From contig CALWKJ010000067.1 of assembly GCA_944381225.1 (NCBI GenBank), positions 1 to 5,041 of the forward strand: DNA of 5,041 nt. Reading direction: 5' to 3'. Below the pieces are notes generated by a model. That model made no database searches. It saw nothing but the letters and a program-made list of their open reading frames with translations, and was not told where the DNA came from. Position numbers and translations under genes: made by a program. Positions 1 to 5,041 of the stretch are shown one piece after another; position 1 is the first letter of the stretch, and every line of letters begins with the position of its first letter. Source of the stretch: an uncultured Clostridia bacterium. Lineage in GTDB: Bacteria; Bacillota; Clostridia; Christensenellales; UBA1242.

Positions 1-67
1 AATAATATGCCAAACCTGACATGCTTGACCCACATATTCCAATAAAATGAAATTTTGCTTTTTCCAT
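1..67 (-). CDS. murC: UDP-N-acetylmuramate--L-alanine ligase, N-terminal fragment (partial)
   Basis: Reading the minus strand from the ATG at 67-65 gives 22 codons that run off the left edge: MEKAKFHFIGICGSSMSGLA, then Tyr-Tyr. The HFIGIxGxxMSGLA stretch is the N-terminal glycine-rich nucleotide-binding loop typical of MurC, the cytoplasmic enzyme that adds L-Ala to UDP-MurNAc in peptidoglycan synthesis. Family members usually read GIGG where this one has GICG. The ATG lies five residues before HFIGI, the usual MurC spacing, and an in-frame TAA further upstream leaves only a TTG as alternative start. There is no well-placed Shine-Dalgarno; an AAAGAG sits only one base from the ATG. The gene diverges from spoVG. 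From memory, clostridial genomes often place murC, purR and spoVG together, which supports the call. The related ligase Mpl cannot be excluded from 22 residues. Confidence 0.78.
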   Translation of the reverse strand, partial: MEKAKFHFIGICGSSMSGLAYY

Positions 68-88
68 ACTCTTTATAATATGAAACAA

Positions 89-117
89 ATTATTTTAATG
101 ATACTTATAATAAACAA
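89..117 (-). promoter_or_regulatory. tentative promoter for murC
   Basis: On the minus strand TTGTTT (117-112) and AATAAT (94-89) are separated by 17 bases, giving a predicted start about 15 bases before the murC ATG. The -10 lacks the conserved first T and the region is very AT-rich, so this is only the best of several weak candidates. Confidence 0.25.
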
Positions 118-172
118 TGCAAGCACAAACATTTATTTAATTTAATATATTAAGAATATTTTAGTAATTTAT

Positions 173-201
173 TTGCTAAAAATTATAGATTGTGTTATAA
201 A
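173..201 (+). promoter_or_regulatory. spoVG promoter, sigma-A type with extended -10
   Basis: TTGCTA (173-178) and TATAAA (196-201) are 17 bases apart, and a TG at 193-194 one base before the -10 makes it an extended -10 promoter. The predicted start near 208 gives a leader of about 22 bases containing the ribosome binding site. Bacillus subtilis spoVG is known for sigma-H control, but no good sigma-H -35 (AGGA-type) is seen here at the right distance from a GAAT. Confidence 0.6.
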
Positions 202-215
202 TAGGTAACTTATAT

Positions 216-222
216 AAAGGAG
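216..222 (+). promoter_or_regulatory. spoVG ribosome binding site
   Basis: AAAGGAG lies seven bases before the ATG at 230, close to ideal, and fixes the start codon of spoVG. Confidence 0.85.
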
Positions 223-229
223 ATGTGAA

Positions 230-502
230 ATGAACGTTACAGAAATTAGAGTAAGACTTGTTAAAAAAGAAGATTCAAAACTTAAAGCAGTTGCCTCATT
301 AACTATTGATGAATGCTTCGTTGTTCATGACATTAAAGTTATTCAAGGTACTGACGGATTGTTTATTTCTATGCCATCAAGAAAAACACCTGAAGGTGAA
401 TATAAAGACATAGTTCATCCAATTAATACTGAAACAAGAGAAAAAATTAGTGCTCTAGTAATTGCTGCATATGAAAAGCAACTTCAAGAAGAAGCACAAT
501 AA
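230..502 (+). CDS. spoVG: SpoVG family regulator (septation / RNA- and DNA-binding protein)
   Basis: This 90-residue protein matches SpoVG over its whole length. It opens MNVTEIRVRLVKKED, continues with a KAVASLTIDECFVVHDIKVI core, then GLFISMPSRKTPEGEYKDIVHPI and a C-terminal helix with TREKI and AAYEKQ. The FVVHDIKVI and MPSRK blocks are the family hallmarks. In Bacillus SpoVG affects asymmetric septation; in Staphylococcus, Listeria and Borrelia it is a pleiotropic regulator that binds DNA or RNA, so it does not prove that this organism sporulates. The length is close to the usual 85-100 residues and nothing is missing. It has its own promoter and RBS and is followed 13 bases downstream by a terminator, so it is probably monocistronic. 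In many clostridia glmU follows spoVG (recalled, not checked); here no such gene follows. Confidence 0.97.
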   Translation: MNVTEIRVRLVKKEDSKLKAVASLTIDECFVVHDIKVIQGTDGLFISMPSRKTPEGEYKDIVHPINTETREKISALVIAAYEKQLQEEAQ

Positions 503-515
503 ATTAATAATAAAT

Positions 516-550
516 AAGGCGCTTAAAGTAAACAGCGTCTTTTTTATTTT
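516..550 (+). terminator. Rho-independent terminator of spoVG
   Basis: AAGGCGCT (516-523) pairs with AGCGTCTT (534-541) across a 10-base loop, with one G-U pair in RNA, and runs into a T-rich tail (540-550). It starts 13 bases after the spoVG stop. Confidence 0.85.
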
Positions 551-594
551 AAAATTTTATAATTTTATATCGTACCCCAATTTTTTATCATTAA

Positions 595-626
595 AAAATA
601 TGCACCAAATTAATAGTGCATATTTT
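595..626 (-). terminator. hairpin terminator of the GLUG-repeat gene, usable from both strands
   Basis: AAAATATGCAC (595-605) and GTGCATATTTT (616-626) form a perfect 11-bp stem with a 10-base loop. On the minus strand the stem continues into a U-tract (TATTTTTTAAT), 60 bases after the stop of the 938-residue gene. On the plus strand it is followed by TATTTTATTTT, so it can also back up the spoVG terminator. The rest of 551-686 holds no convincing gene, only weak AT-rich dyads. Confidence 0.75.
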
Positions 627-686
627 ATTTTAAATTTAAACGTATTCATCATAGTGATTTTATTACATCACGTAATTTTAATGTAG

Positions 687-3503
687 TTAAATTGTATCAT
701 TAGGATTTTTTACAACATAAATCAATGTAGGATATCCACTGCCGTCTTGGCTATCAAACGACCAGACATTTTGATCAAAACCAGCATCTTTTTTAAATGG
801 AGCATAGTCATCTTTTAATCCTTTCGCCTGTTCATCTGTGCAGTTTATCCAACCTGTCTTTATAAGTCCCATCAATGATGATTGAACATGTGCATCTCCG
901 TAATTTATAACAATACAATTAGTTAATTTTCCTGTTGGCTCCCATCTGCCAAACCATTCACCAACTTGCTCTATTGTTGCTCTAAAAGCAGATTCTGTTT
1001 CTGCATAAAGTTTTCCTGTTCCTGCAAATGTTGCACTGCTAAAGCAATGTTCAACCAAACTTCCAACTGGCAATTTAGAAACCAATCCACTTACTTTTGA
1101 ATCACTTGTCATTCCAGTCAAAGAGCCTAAAACATAACAATTTGTAACTGAATTGTTATTAACATTAACCATCCCGGCTACAACAACACCTTTTGCATCG
1201 CCTTTAAAGTAGCATTGGTCAACTGTTCCACTGTTTGTTTGTACAATTCCGGCAACATGATATGCTTGTAAAGTTTGATTAGCATAATAACTTTCTCTTA
1301 CCATAGATGTAGCATCTAAAATTGCCACAACCCCAGCTACATAAGTGTTTTTATTAACATATGGTAACGAAATCAAACCTTCACTAAAACACCCTACAAT
1401 TTCACTTTTAGATTTTGCATCTCCTACAACGCCACCTGCATTAACTATTCCGTTTATTTGAGATATTGTAAATGCGCAATCGTAATTGTAACAATTTTTT
1501 ATATTACCATTTACACTAACAGCACAAATACCACCATAATTTACAAAGGCGTTATTTAAAGAATCTGTATCAACAGACATGTTGTACATGGAAATTGTTG
1601 AATCTTTAATTGTTCCTATATTATAAGCTGTTAAACCGCCAATGTCGACATTTAAAGAACTAACATTTAATGTATTGACATTTAAAACATTGCCATTTAC
1701 CTTTACGTTTAAAACTTTTCCTCTGTTTTCTGCAACTACAACAGCAACTTTATTTGTTGTATCCCCAGCCGTAATATTGGCATTTATAACTTCACAATCT
1801 TGCAATGTTGCATTATCTAAAAGAGCATCCGCGATAACGGCGACATTTGTTGAATTAGAATTGACTGTTACATCTTCAAATATAATTCCTTGCATTTTAG
1901 TGTTAACTCCACTTAAATATCCAAAGAAACTTGAATTTTGATTTGAAATTTTAAAATTCTTTATTGTGAGTGTTGCATTGTTACAAACAATAGAAGACTT
2001 TAAAGGGACATTTACATTTGGCGCAATTGTTTCCCATTCTGCACCTTGTAAATCCAATACTAAAGAATTGGTTATTTCATAAACATTGCTGTTTGATGGA
2101 TTGTTTCTTAAAATTTCAAAAGCAGCCATTAAATCTTCTAAATTGGTTATTTCTTCCCCTGGCAAAAGTTCATTTAGTGCTTGAGCTTCTGCATAACCAT
2201 AATCCAATTGGGCAGATGAAACACCTTCATCAATTACCCAAACATTTTCAAAATCCCAATTTTTATATGTGTCTTTTAATGTTAACTCTGTCATAGATTT
2301 AAATTCAACAGAAGATACATCAATAGAAACATTACTTTGTCCTACTGGTTGAAGAGCAAATGTTGCATTGTAATAAACATTTTTTATCAAATTTTTAAAA
2401 GATGTACCTGCATCCTCATTTATTCCAACAACTGCACCGGCGATTATTGCATTTACATTTGCATTGCCAACTACTGCATAAGAATTTTTAATTACAGAAA
2501 ACATGTATTCTGTTGTGTCAACTGCACTGTTCATGACGCCTGCAATTGAGCCGAATGTTAAACTGTTTGGTTGTTGTTCAAACGAGGATATTGTTGATTT
2601 TGAATTGTAAACCACGCTTCCTTCAAGTTTTCCAACTATACCACCAAAATTTCCAGAAGTATTTGCGTTAACCTGCACTTCACACATATCAATGTAACCA
2701 AATGATTGGAAATTATTTGAAGATGATGTGTTTTGCGAATATCCTACAATTCCACCATTATTTGAATCGGCTTTAGAATTATGTAAAGTAAAGTTTGTAA
2801 CGTTACACAATCTAACAATTCCTTTGTTGAATCCAACAATGGCTCCAGCATTTTCATATGAACCAGAAATTGTTGGATTTAAAAGTGCAATATTTTCAAC
2901 CACAGCTGTGGAACTTGTAGCTCCGAACATACCAGCTTCAAGCGCACTATTAACACTTAAATTGCTAATAGTTTTAAAATTGCCATTAAAGGCACCATTA
3001 AAAGGTTGAGTTCTGTTGCCTATTGGAGTAAAATCGTAGCCTTTTAAATCTATATTGTTAGTAACCATGTATGAACAGTTTAAGTTCCATGTTTCATTTT
3101 TACCAATAGTTAATAAATCGTCTGCTGAGTTAACATAAAATGGGTAAAGTAATGTTCCGTCTCCAACATAAACATCAAATCTAAATGGTCCAAAATTTTC
3201 ATTACTTGGAGTTACAACAACTTGAGCAACACCACCACTAATTCCAACAAGCTTTTTTGTGTTTATATCAAAACTAACCACATCAGTATTTGATATACTT
3301 ACATTTTCATAAAGTTTTGTTGTCTTATATGGTTTTGTCCAAGTTAAAGGCAAATCAATTGTTTCGTCTTTATTTAAATATACAGATTCTCCTTCTGCAA
3401 GAGTTAAGTACATATTTTCATTGTTTCTTAAAAAATAATATGTTGTATATCCAATAAACAACATAGTTACCAAAACAACCGTGTACATTAAGAATTTTTT
3501 CAT
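687..3503 (-). CDS. large membrane-anchored or secreted GLUG-repeat surface protein with Ig-like N-terminal domain
   Basis: The protein has 938 residues. Residues 4-25 are one hydrophobic segment after MKK, either a signal peptide or an uncleaved anchor; no AxA cleavage site is obvious. Residues 35-115 resemble a bacterial Ig-like (Big-2 type) beta-sandwich, with a TLAEGESVYL opening, SISNTDVVSFD and KLVGISGGVAQVVVTPS. Two beta-helix blocks follow. Block 1 (about 120-435) opens with YPFYVNSADDLLTIGKN, then NNIDLKGYDFTPIGN and FNGAFNGNFKTISNLSV, has GLUG-like turns such as GGIVGYS and GGIVGKL, and closes with NWDFENVWVIDEG. Block 2 (about 450-930) repeats the plan: ITNLEDLMAAFEIL, then many GG(I/V)(V/C/T) turns followed by (V/I)xxCY/F coil ends, closing with FDQNVWSFDSQDGSGYPTL. 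GLUG repeats occur in adhesins and in M26 IgA-protease-type proteins, but no HExxH zinc site is present, so an adhesive or structural role is inferred. There is no LPxTG or other C-terminal anchor. AAGGAG five bases before the ATG supports the start. It is transcribed alone, divergent from the 259-residue exported protein. Confidence 0.85.
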   Translation of the reverse strand: MKKFLMYTVVLVTMLFIGYTTYYFLRNNENMYLTLAEGESVYLNKDETIDLPLTWTKPYKTTKLYENVSISNTDVVSFDINTKKLVGISGGVAQVVVTPSNENFGPFRFDVYVGDGTLLYPFYVNSADDLLTIGKNETWNLNCSYMVTNNIDLKGYDFTPIGNRTQPFNGAFNGNFKTISNLSVNSALEAGMFGATSSTAVVENIALLNPTISGSYENAGAIVGFNKGIVRLCNVTNFTLHNSKADSNNGGIVGYSQNTSSSNNFQSFGYIDMCEVQVNANTSGNFGGIVGKLEGSVVYNSKSTISSFEQQPNSLTFGSIAGVMNSAVDTTEYMFSVIKNSYAVVGNANVNAIIAGAVVGINEDAGTSFKNLIKNVYYNATFALQPVGQSNVSIDVSSVEFKSMTELTLKDTYKNWDFENVWVIDEGVSSAQLDYGYAEAQALNELLPGEEITNLEDLMAAFEILRNNPSNSNVYEITNSLVLDLQGAEWETIAPNVNVPLKSSIVCNNATLTIKNFKISNQNSSFFGYLSGVNTKMQGIIFEDVTVNSNSTNVAVIADALLDNATLQDCEVINANITAGDTTNKVAVVVAENRGKVLNVKVNGNVLNVNTLNVSSLNVDIGGLTAYNIGTIKDSTISMYNMSVDTDSLNNAFVNYGGICAVSVNGNIKNCYNYDCAFTISQINGIVNAGGVVGDAKSKSEIVGCFSEGLISLPYVNKNTYVAGVVAILDATSMVRESYYANQTLQAYHVAGIVQTNSGTVDQCYFKGDAKGVVVAGMVNVNNNSVTNCYVLGSLTGMTSDSKVSGLVSKLPVGSLVEHCFSSATFAGTGKLYAETESAFRATIEQVGEWFGRWEPTGKLTNCIVINYGDAHVQSSLMGLIKTGWINCTDEQAKGLKDDYAPFKKDAGFDQNVWSFDSQDGSGYPTLIYVVKNPNDTI
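1648..1707 (-). repeat. four degenerate 15-bp tandem repeats inside the GLUG-repeat gene
   Basis: Four head-to-tail 15-base units start at 1648, 1663, 1678 and 1693; the first three begin ACATTTAA and the fourth CCATTTAC. On the coding strand they encode the pentapeptides KVNGN, VLNVN, TLNVS and SLNVD (about residues 601-620). They preserve the reading frame and probably extend one beta-strand run in the second helix block. Confidence 0.6.
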
Positions 3504-3508
3504 AACAT

Positions 3509-3514
3509 CTCCTT
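3509..3514 (-). promoter_or_regulatory. ribosome binding site of the GLUG-repeat gene
   Basis: AAGGAG on the minus strand, five bases (ATGTT) before the ATG at 3503. The AAGGAGATGT context is nearly identical to the spoVG site. Confidence 0.85.
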
Positions 3515-3527
3515 AATACTTACAGTA

Positions 3528-3556
3528 ATTATACGATAGTTTTCAAGCTATGTCAA
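3528..3556 (-). promoter_or_regulatory. perfect-consensus sigma-A promoter for the GLUG-repeat gene
   Basis: On the minus strand TTGACA (3556-3551) and TATAAT (3533-3528) are exact consensus hexamers with the optimal 17-base spacer. The predicted start near 3521 gives a leader of about 18 bases with the RBS. This implies strong, probably constitutive expression unless a repressor acts nearby. Confidence 0.85.
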
Positions 3557-3643
3557 TATACATTTTTATTTTTGATTACATATTCATATCTATTATTTTA
3601 CAATTAAGAATTATTATAATTTTTATTTTTTAAAAAAAATCGA

Positions 3644-3662
3644 CAAATGATTTTATTATTTG
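3644..3662. other. weak dyad between the two divergent promoters
   Basis: CAAAT at 3644-3648 mirrors ATTTG at 3658-3662. With the inner bases it makes an imperfect 8-bp inverted repeat around a TTT centre, with one G-T position. It ends 11 bases before the -35 of the plus-strand promoter and lies in the 3504-3714 intergenic region, which otherwise holds only the two promoters and A/T tracts. It could be an operator, but such dyads are common in DNA this AT-rich. Confidence 0.2.
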
Positions 3663-3673
3663 AAAGTTTTTTA

Positions 3674-3702
3674 TTGATATTTTTTTTGTAATACATTACA
3701 AT
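3674..3702 (+). promoter_or_regulatory. sigma-A-type promoter of the 259-residue exported protein
   Basis: TTGATA (3674-3679) and TACAAT (3697-3702) are separated by 17 bases that begin with a run of eight T. Each hexamer has one mismatch to consensus. The predicted transcription start, about 3708-3710, is only five to seven bases before the ATG at 3715, so the mRNA would have almost no leader. Confidence 0.65.
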
Positions 3703-3714
3703 AATATTATTAAC

Positions 3715-4494
3715 ATGAAAACAAGTAAAATCTTAGTTTTATTTTGTGTTATGGTTTTTGGCATGCTGTCTTGTGCATGTATTTTTTCTCCACCAAATGC
3801 ATCTTTAAAAGTATCTGGATATGTTTATTGTGATAACCAACCACTTGAAGAAACTTTAATTAAGTCATCTACTCAAAAATTGTGTTATACTGATGAATAT
3901 GGCTATTTTGAATTTCAAACTTCAAAATCACATATAACAATATTTGCCGAAAAAGACGGATATATGTTCTTACCAGATTCTGCTGAAATATATTCATCAA
4001 CAAATAATATTACATTCACAGCGCAGAAAATCGTTCCTTTAAATGGAAGTTTAAGTTTGTCAAAAATAAATATAACACCCATAAGCATTGTTTCTCTCGC
4101 CGACAATTTTCAATTTGTAGAAAACTCAAATGTATGTTTAAAAGTAAAATCTTTTAACGTTGAAATTAACGGAAAGATTTATAATTGTTTAAACCAAGAT
4201 TTGTACGCAATTAAAAACAAATCAAACTATATAGATTTTAACAATGATTTTTCAATAGACACTGGAGAACAATTTTCAATAAAATTTACATTAGATGCAT
4301 ATTTCACATCAAATCATCATGAATATGTATTTGTGGAAGAAAAACAAACAATTTTAAATGTTTCTCAAGTCCAAACAAATGCAAATCTAAATGAAAACAT
4401 GCAAATAGAATTTTCTTCTTGGGGTGTAAATTCATCGAATAATAAATTTAGCTATAATGTAACTTTTATATTTGATTATTTTCCTGCATTATAA
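3715..4494 (+). CDS. exported protein (possible lipoprotein) with carboxypeptidase-regulatory-like domain
   Basis: The protein has 259 residues. Residues 1-22 form a signal peptide: MKTSK, a hydrophobic core (ILVLFCVMVFGML), then SCAC. Cys20, preceded by M-L-S, is an imperfect lipobox, so lipid anchoring is possible but not certain. Residues 31-103 fit a carboxypeptidase regulatory-like (transthyretin-like) beta-sandwich: LKVSGYVYCDNQPLEET, YTDEYGYFEFQT, AEKDGYMFLPDS and a closing NNITFTAQK. Residues 108-259 are a second beta-rich, Asn-rich region that I do not recognise; it has two Cys (141 and 158) and no catalytic motif. No Shine-Dalgarno precedes the ATG, and no downstream Met has one either, so the start rests on the signal peptide. 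It is divergent from the large GLUG-repeat protein and ends 17 bases before a strong terminator, so it is monocistronic. A surface-binding or envelope role is inferred from the domain and export signal only. Confidence 0.8.
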   Translation: MKTSKILVLFCVMVFGMLSCACIFSPPNASLKVSGYVYCDNQPLEETLIKSSTQKLCYTDEYGYFEFQTSKSHITIFAEKDGYMFLPDSAEIYSSTNNITFTAQKIVPLNGSLSLSKINITPISIVSLADNFQFVENSNVCLKVKSFNVEINGKIYNCLNQDLYAIKNKSNYIDFNNDFSIDTGEQFSIKFTLDAYFTSNHHEYVFVEEKQTILNVSQVQTNANLNENMQIEFSSWGVNSSNNKFSYNVTFIFDYFPAL

Positions 4495-4511
4495 CACTTT
4501 ATATAAAACAT

Positions 4512-4540
4512 AAAAAGACCTTAAAATTTAAGGTCTTTTT
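4512..4540. terminator. strong bidirectional terminator between convergent genes
   Basis: AAAAAGACCTT (4512-4522) and AAGGTCTTTTT (4530-4540) form a perfect palindrome that extends inward by up to three A-T pairs around position 4526. Both strands end in a run of at least five T. It terminates the 259-residue gene on the plus strand (17 bases after its stop). On the minus strand it ends transcripts from the Sel1 gene and from the promoter at 4597-4625. Confidence 0.92.
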
Positions 4541-4590
4541 TATAGGGAGATATTTAAAATAAAGTAAAACTACTTTGTGATTTTAAACAC
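4512..4590 (-). ncRNA. candidate small regulatory RNA, about 80 nt
   Basis: The predicted start is near 4590, from the minus-strand promoter at 4597-4625, and the end is the 4512-4540 terminator. The RNA would have a 5' hairpin (AAAGTA at 4576-4571 and TACTTT at 4566-4561 in minus orientation, loop GTTT), an unpaired AATATCTCCC segment (4554-4545), then the terminator hairpin. AAUAUCUCC can pair over nine bases, one of them G-U, with the GGAGAUGUU ribosome binding region of the GLUG-repeat gene, and over eight with that of spoVG. Firmicute sRNAs such as RsaE/RoxS use C-rich UCCC motifs in this way, but no homology is claimed. No ORF fits; a GTG at the 5' end reads only six codons. The alternative is that this is just the 3' UTR of the Sel1 gene. 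Confidence 0.35.
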
Positions 4591-4596
4591 AACAAG

Positions 4597-4625
4597 ATAT
4601 TAATATGTTTCATATTGTTTGTCAA
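4597..4625 (-). promoter_or_regulatory. sigma-A-type promoter in the gap after the Sel1 gene
   Basis: On the minus strand TTGACA (4625-4620, exact) and TAATAT (4602-4597) are separated by 17 bases. It begins 20 bases after the stop of the Sel1-repeat gene and points to the terminator, with no protein gene between. A perfect dyad (AATATG at 4602-4607, CATATT at 4611-4616) fills most of the spacer and could bind a repressor. Confidence 0.5.
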
Positions 4626-4645
4626 TACCCATTTTTAAAAATTTT

Positions 4646-5041
4646 TTATTTTTTATTATTTTTTACAAAATTTTCAAAAAATTCATGTACCTTTGGCATT
4701 GCTCTGTTTAGTGATTGCGTAAATCTTTGCATGGTGAGTCTATTAAACTCAAGCCTGCTAAGCTTGGTTTTTGCAAGTTCTAAAGCATCTATTTTTAAAT
4801 CATAAACAATAAACTTGCATATTACTTTGCCAATGTTTTCCTGATAATTTTCTTGTGTTATATATAACACATCAACTAAATCTTTAAAATATTCACTGTT
4901 AATAACTTCATCGTAAGCGTAGTTTAAAAATAGCGCCAATTTGGTTATTGAATGAGAATTTCCTCCAGAAGCTGCCAAAAACAACCATTTCATTGACAAT
5001 TCTATGTTTTCTTCAAGCGCAGGATTGCCATGTTTGAACCA
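4646..5041 (-). CDS. Sel1-like repeat protein, C-terminal part (partial)
   Basis: The frame is open from the right edge to a TAA at 4648-4646, giving 131 residues, so the true start lies outside the window. An in-frame TTG at 4999-4997 and an ATG at 4993-4991 are internal, because coding continues upstream as WFKHGNPALEENIEL. Residues 1-45 of the fragment fit one Sel1 helix-turn-helix repeat: a short G-N-P linker, LSMKWLFLAASGGNSHSITK, then LALFLNYAY. The LxKWLxxAAxxGN core is the Sel1 signature. Sel1 repeats are alpha-solenoids that act as protein-binding scaffolds. The remaining 85 or so residues are charged and look helical, with no motif I recognise and a Lys/Asn-rich end. It converges on the 259-residue gene and shares its terminator. 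The partner and role are unknown. Confidence 0.7.
   Translation of the reverse strand, partial: WFKHGNPALEENIELSMKWLFLAASGGNSHSITKLALFLNYAYDEVINSEYFKDLVDVLYITQENYQENIGKVICKFIVYDLKIDALELAKTKLSRLEFNRLTMQRFTQSLNRAMPKVHEFFENFVKNNKK

Noticed and set aside
77..87. 11-bp AATATGAAACA shared with the minus strand of the 4602-4616 dyad region
   Set aside because: An 11-mer of this composition is expected to recur by chance in 5 kb of AT-rich DNA, and the copy at 77-87 lacks the dyad.
654..676. Overlapping short dyads GTGAT/ATCAC and ATTAC/GTAAT just before the 938-residue gene's stop
   Set aside because: Only 5-bp stems with no U-tract in a useful place. The 595-626 hairpin is a much better terminator.
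462..686. 74-codon plus-strand frame overlapping the end of spoVG
   Set aside because: It overlaps spoVG out of frame, has no RBS, runs through two hairpin terminators and encodes an AT-driven hydrophobic composition. It is not a gene.
1642..3009. Four plus-strand frames of 70-99 codons (1642-1941, 2018-2296, 2337-2549, 2728-3009)
   Set aside because: All are antisense shadows of the 938-residue gene, without RBS or recognisable protein features.
687..3503. M26-type IgA protease
   Set aside because: GLUG repeats occur in such proteases, but no HExxH zinc motif or protease domain is present.
3915..4106. 63-codon minus-strand frame
   Set aside because: It is antisense to the clear carboxypeptidase-regulatory-like domain and has no RBS.
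4541..4576. Plus-strand AGGGAGA as a ribosome binding site for a small gene
   Set aside because: No ATG, GTG or TTG follows at a usable distance with an open frame. The motif makes more sense as the minus-strand UCUCCC segment.
4605..4805. 66-codon plus-strand frame
   Set aside because: It overlaps the Sel1-repeat gene in antisense, has no RBS, and its Phe-rich start comes from T-tracts.

Overview
The window is AT-rich DNA that looks like a low-GC Bacillota, most likely a Clostridia-type gut or host-associated bacterium. The evidence is a canonical SpoVG, a MurC N-terminus diverging from it, AAGGAG-type ribosome binding sites, sigma-A-type promoters with 17-bp spacers and U-tract hairpin terminators. 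Long frames use TGG for Trp and end at TAA, so the standard bacterial code applies. Genus cannot be read from the sequence.

Layout, left to right. Positions 1-67 (minus) are the first 22 codons of a MurC-like peptidoglycan ligase running off the left edge. Positions 68-229 are a divergent promoter region. spoVG lies at 230-502 (plus), monocistronic, with its own terminator at 516-550. A second hairpin with a perfect 11-bp stem at 595-626 closes the converging gene. Positions 687-3503 (minus) encode a 938-residue membrane-anchored or secreted protein with an Ig-like N-terminal region and two large blocks of GLUG-type beta-helix repeats. Positions 3504-3714 are a divergent intergenic region with back-to-back sigma-A-type promoters. 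Positions 3715-4494 (plus) encode a 259-residue exported protein, possibly a lipoprotein, with a carboxypeptidase-regulatory-like beta-sandwich domain; it has no Shine-Dalgarno and appears almost leaderless. A strong bidirectional terminator sits at 4512-4540. Positions 4646-5041 (minus) are the 3' part of a Sel1-repeat protein running off the right edge.

The left edge is core genome (cell-wall synthesis and the SpoVG regulator). The centre is a surface module: two divergently transcribed exported proteins of the kind used in adhesion or envelope organisation. No mobile element, CRISPR array, tRNA or rRNA was seen, and no intergenic gap exceeds 300 bases.

The most interesting unexplained signal is in the 151-bp gap at 4495-4645. 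A minus-strand TTGACA-17-TAATAT promoter points into the 4512-4540 terminator and would make an RNA of about 80 nt. That RNA has a 5' hairpin and an unpaired UCUCCC segment able to pair with Shine-Dalgarno sequences, including those of both SD-bearing genes in this window. It is a candidate small regulatory RNA, inferred from sequence only. No clear novel multi-gene system is visible.
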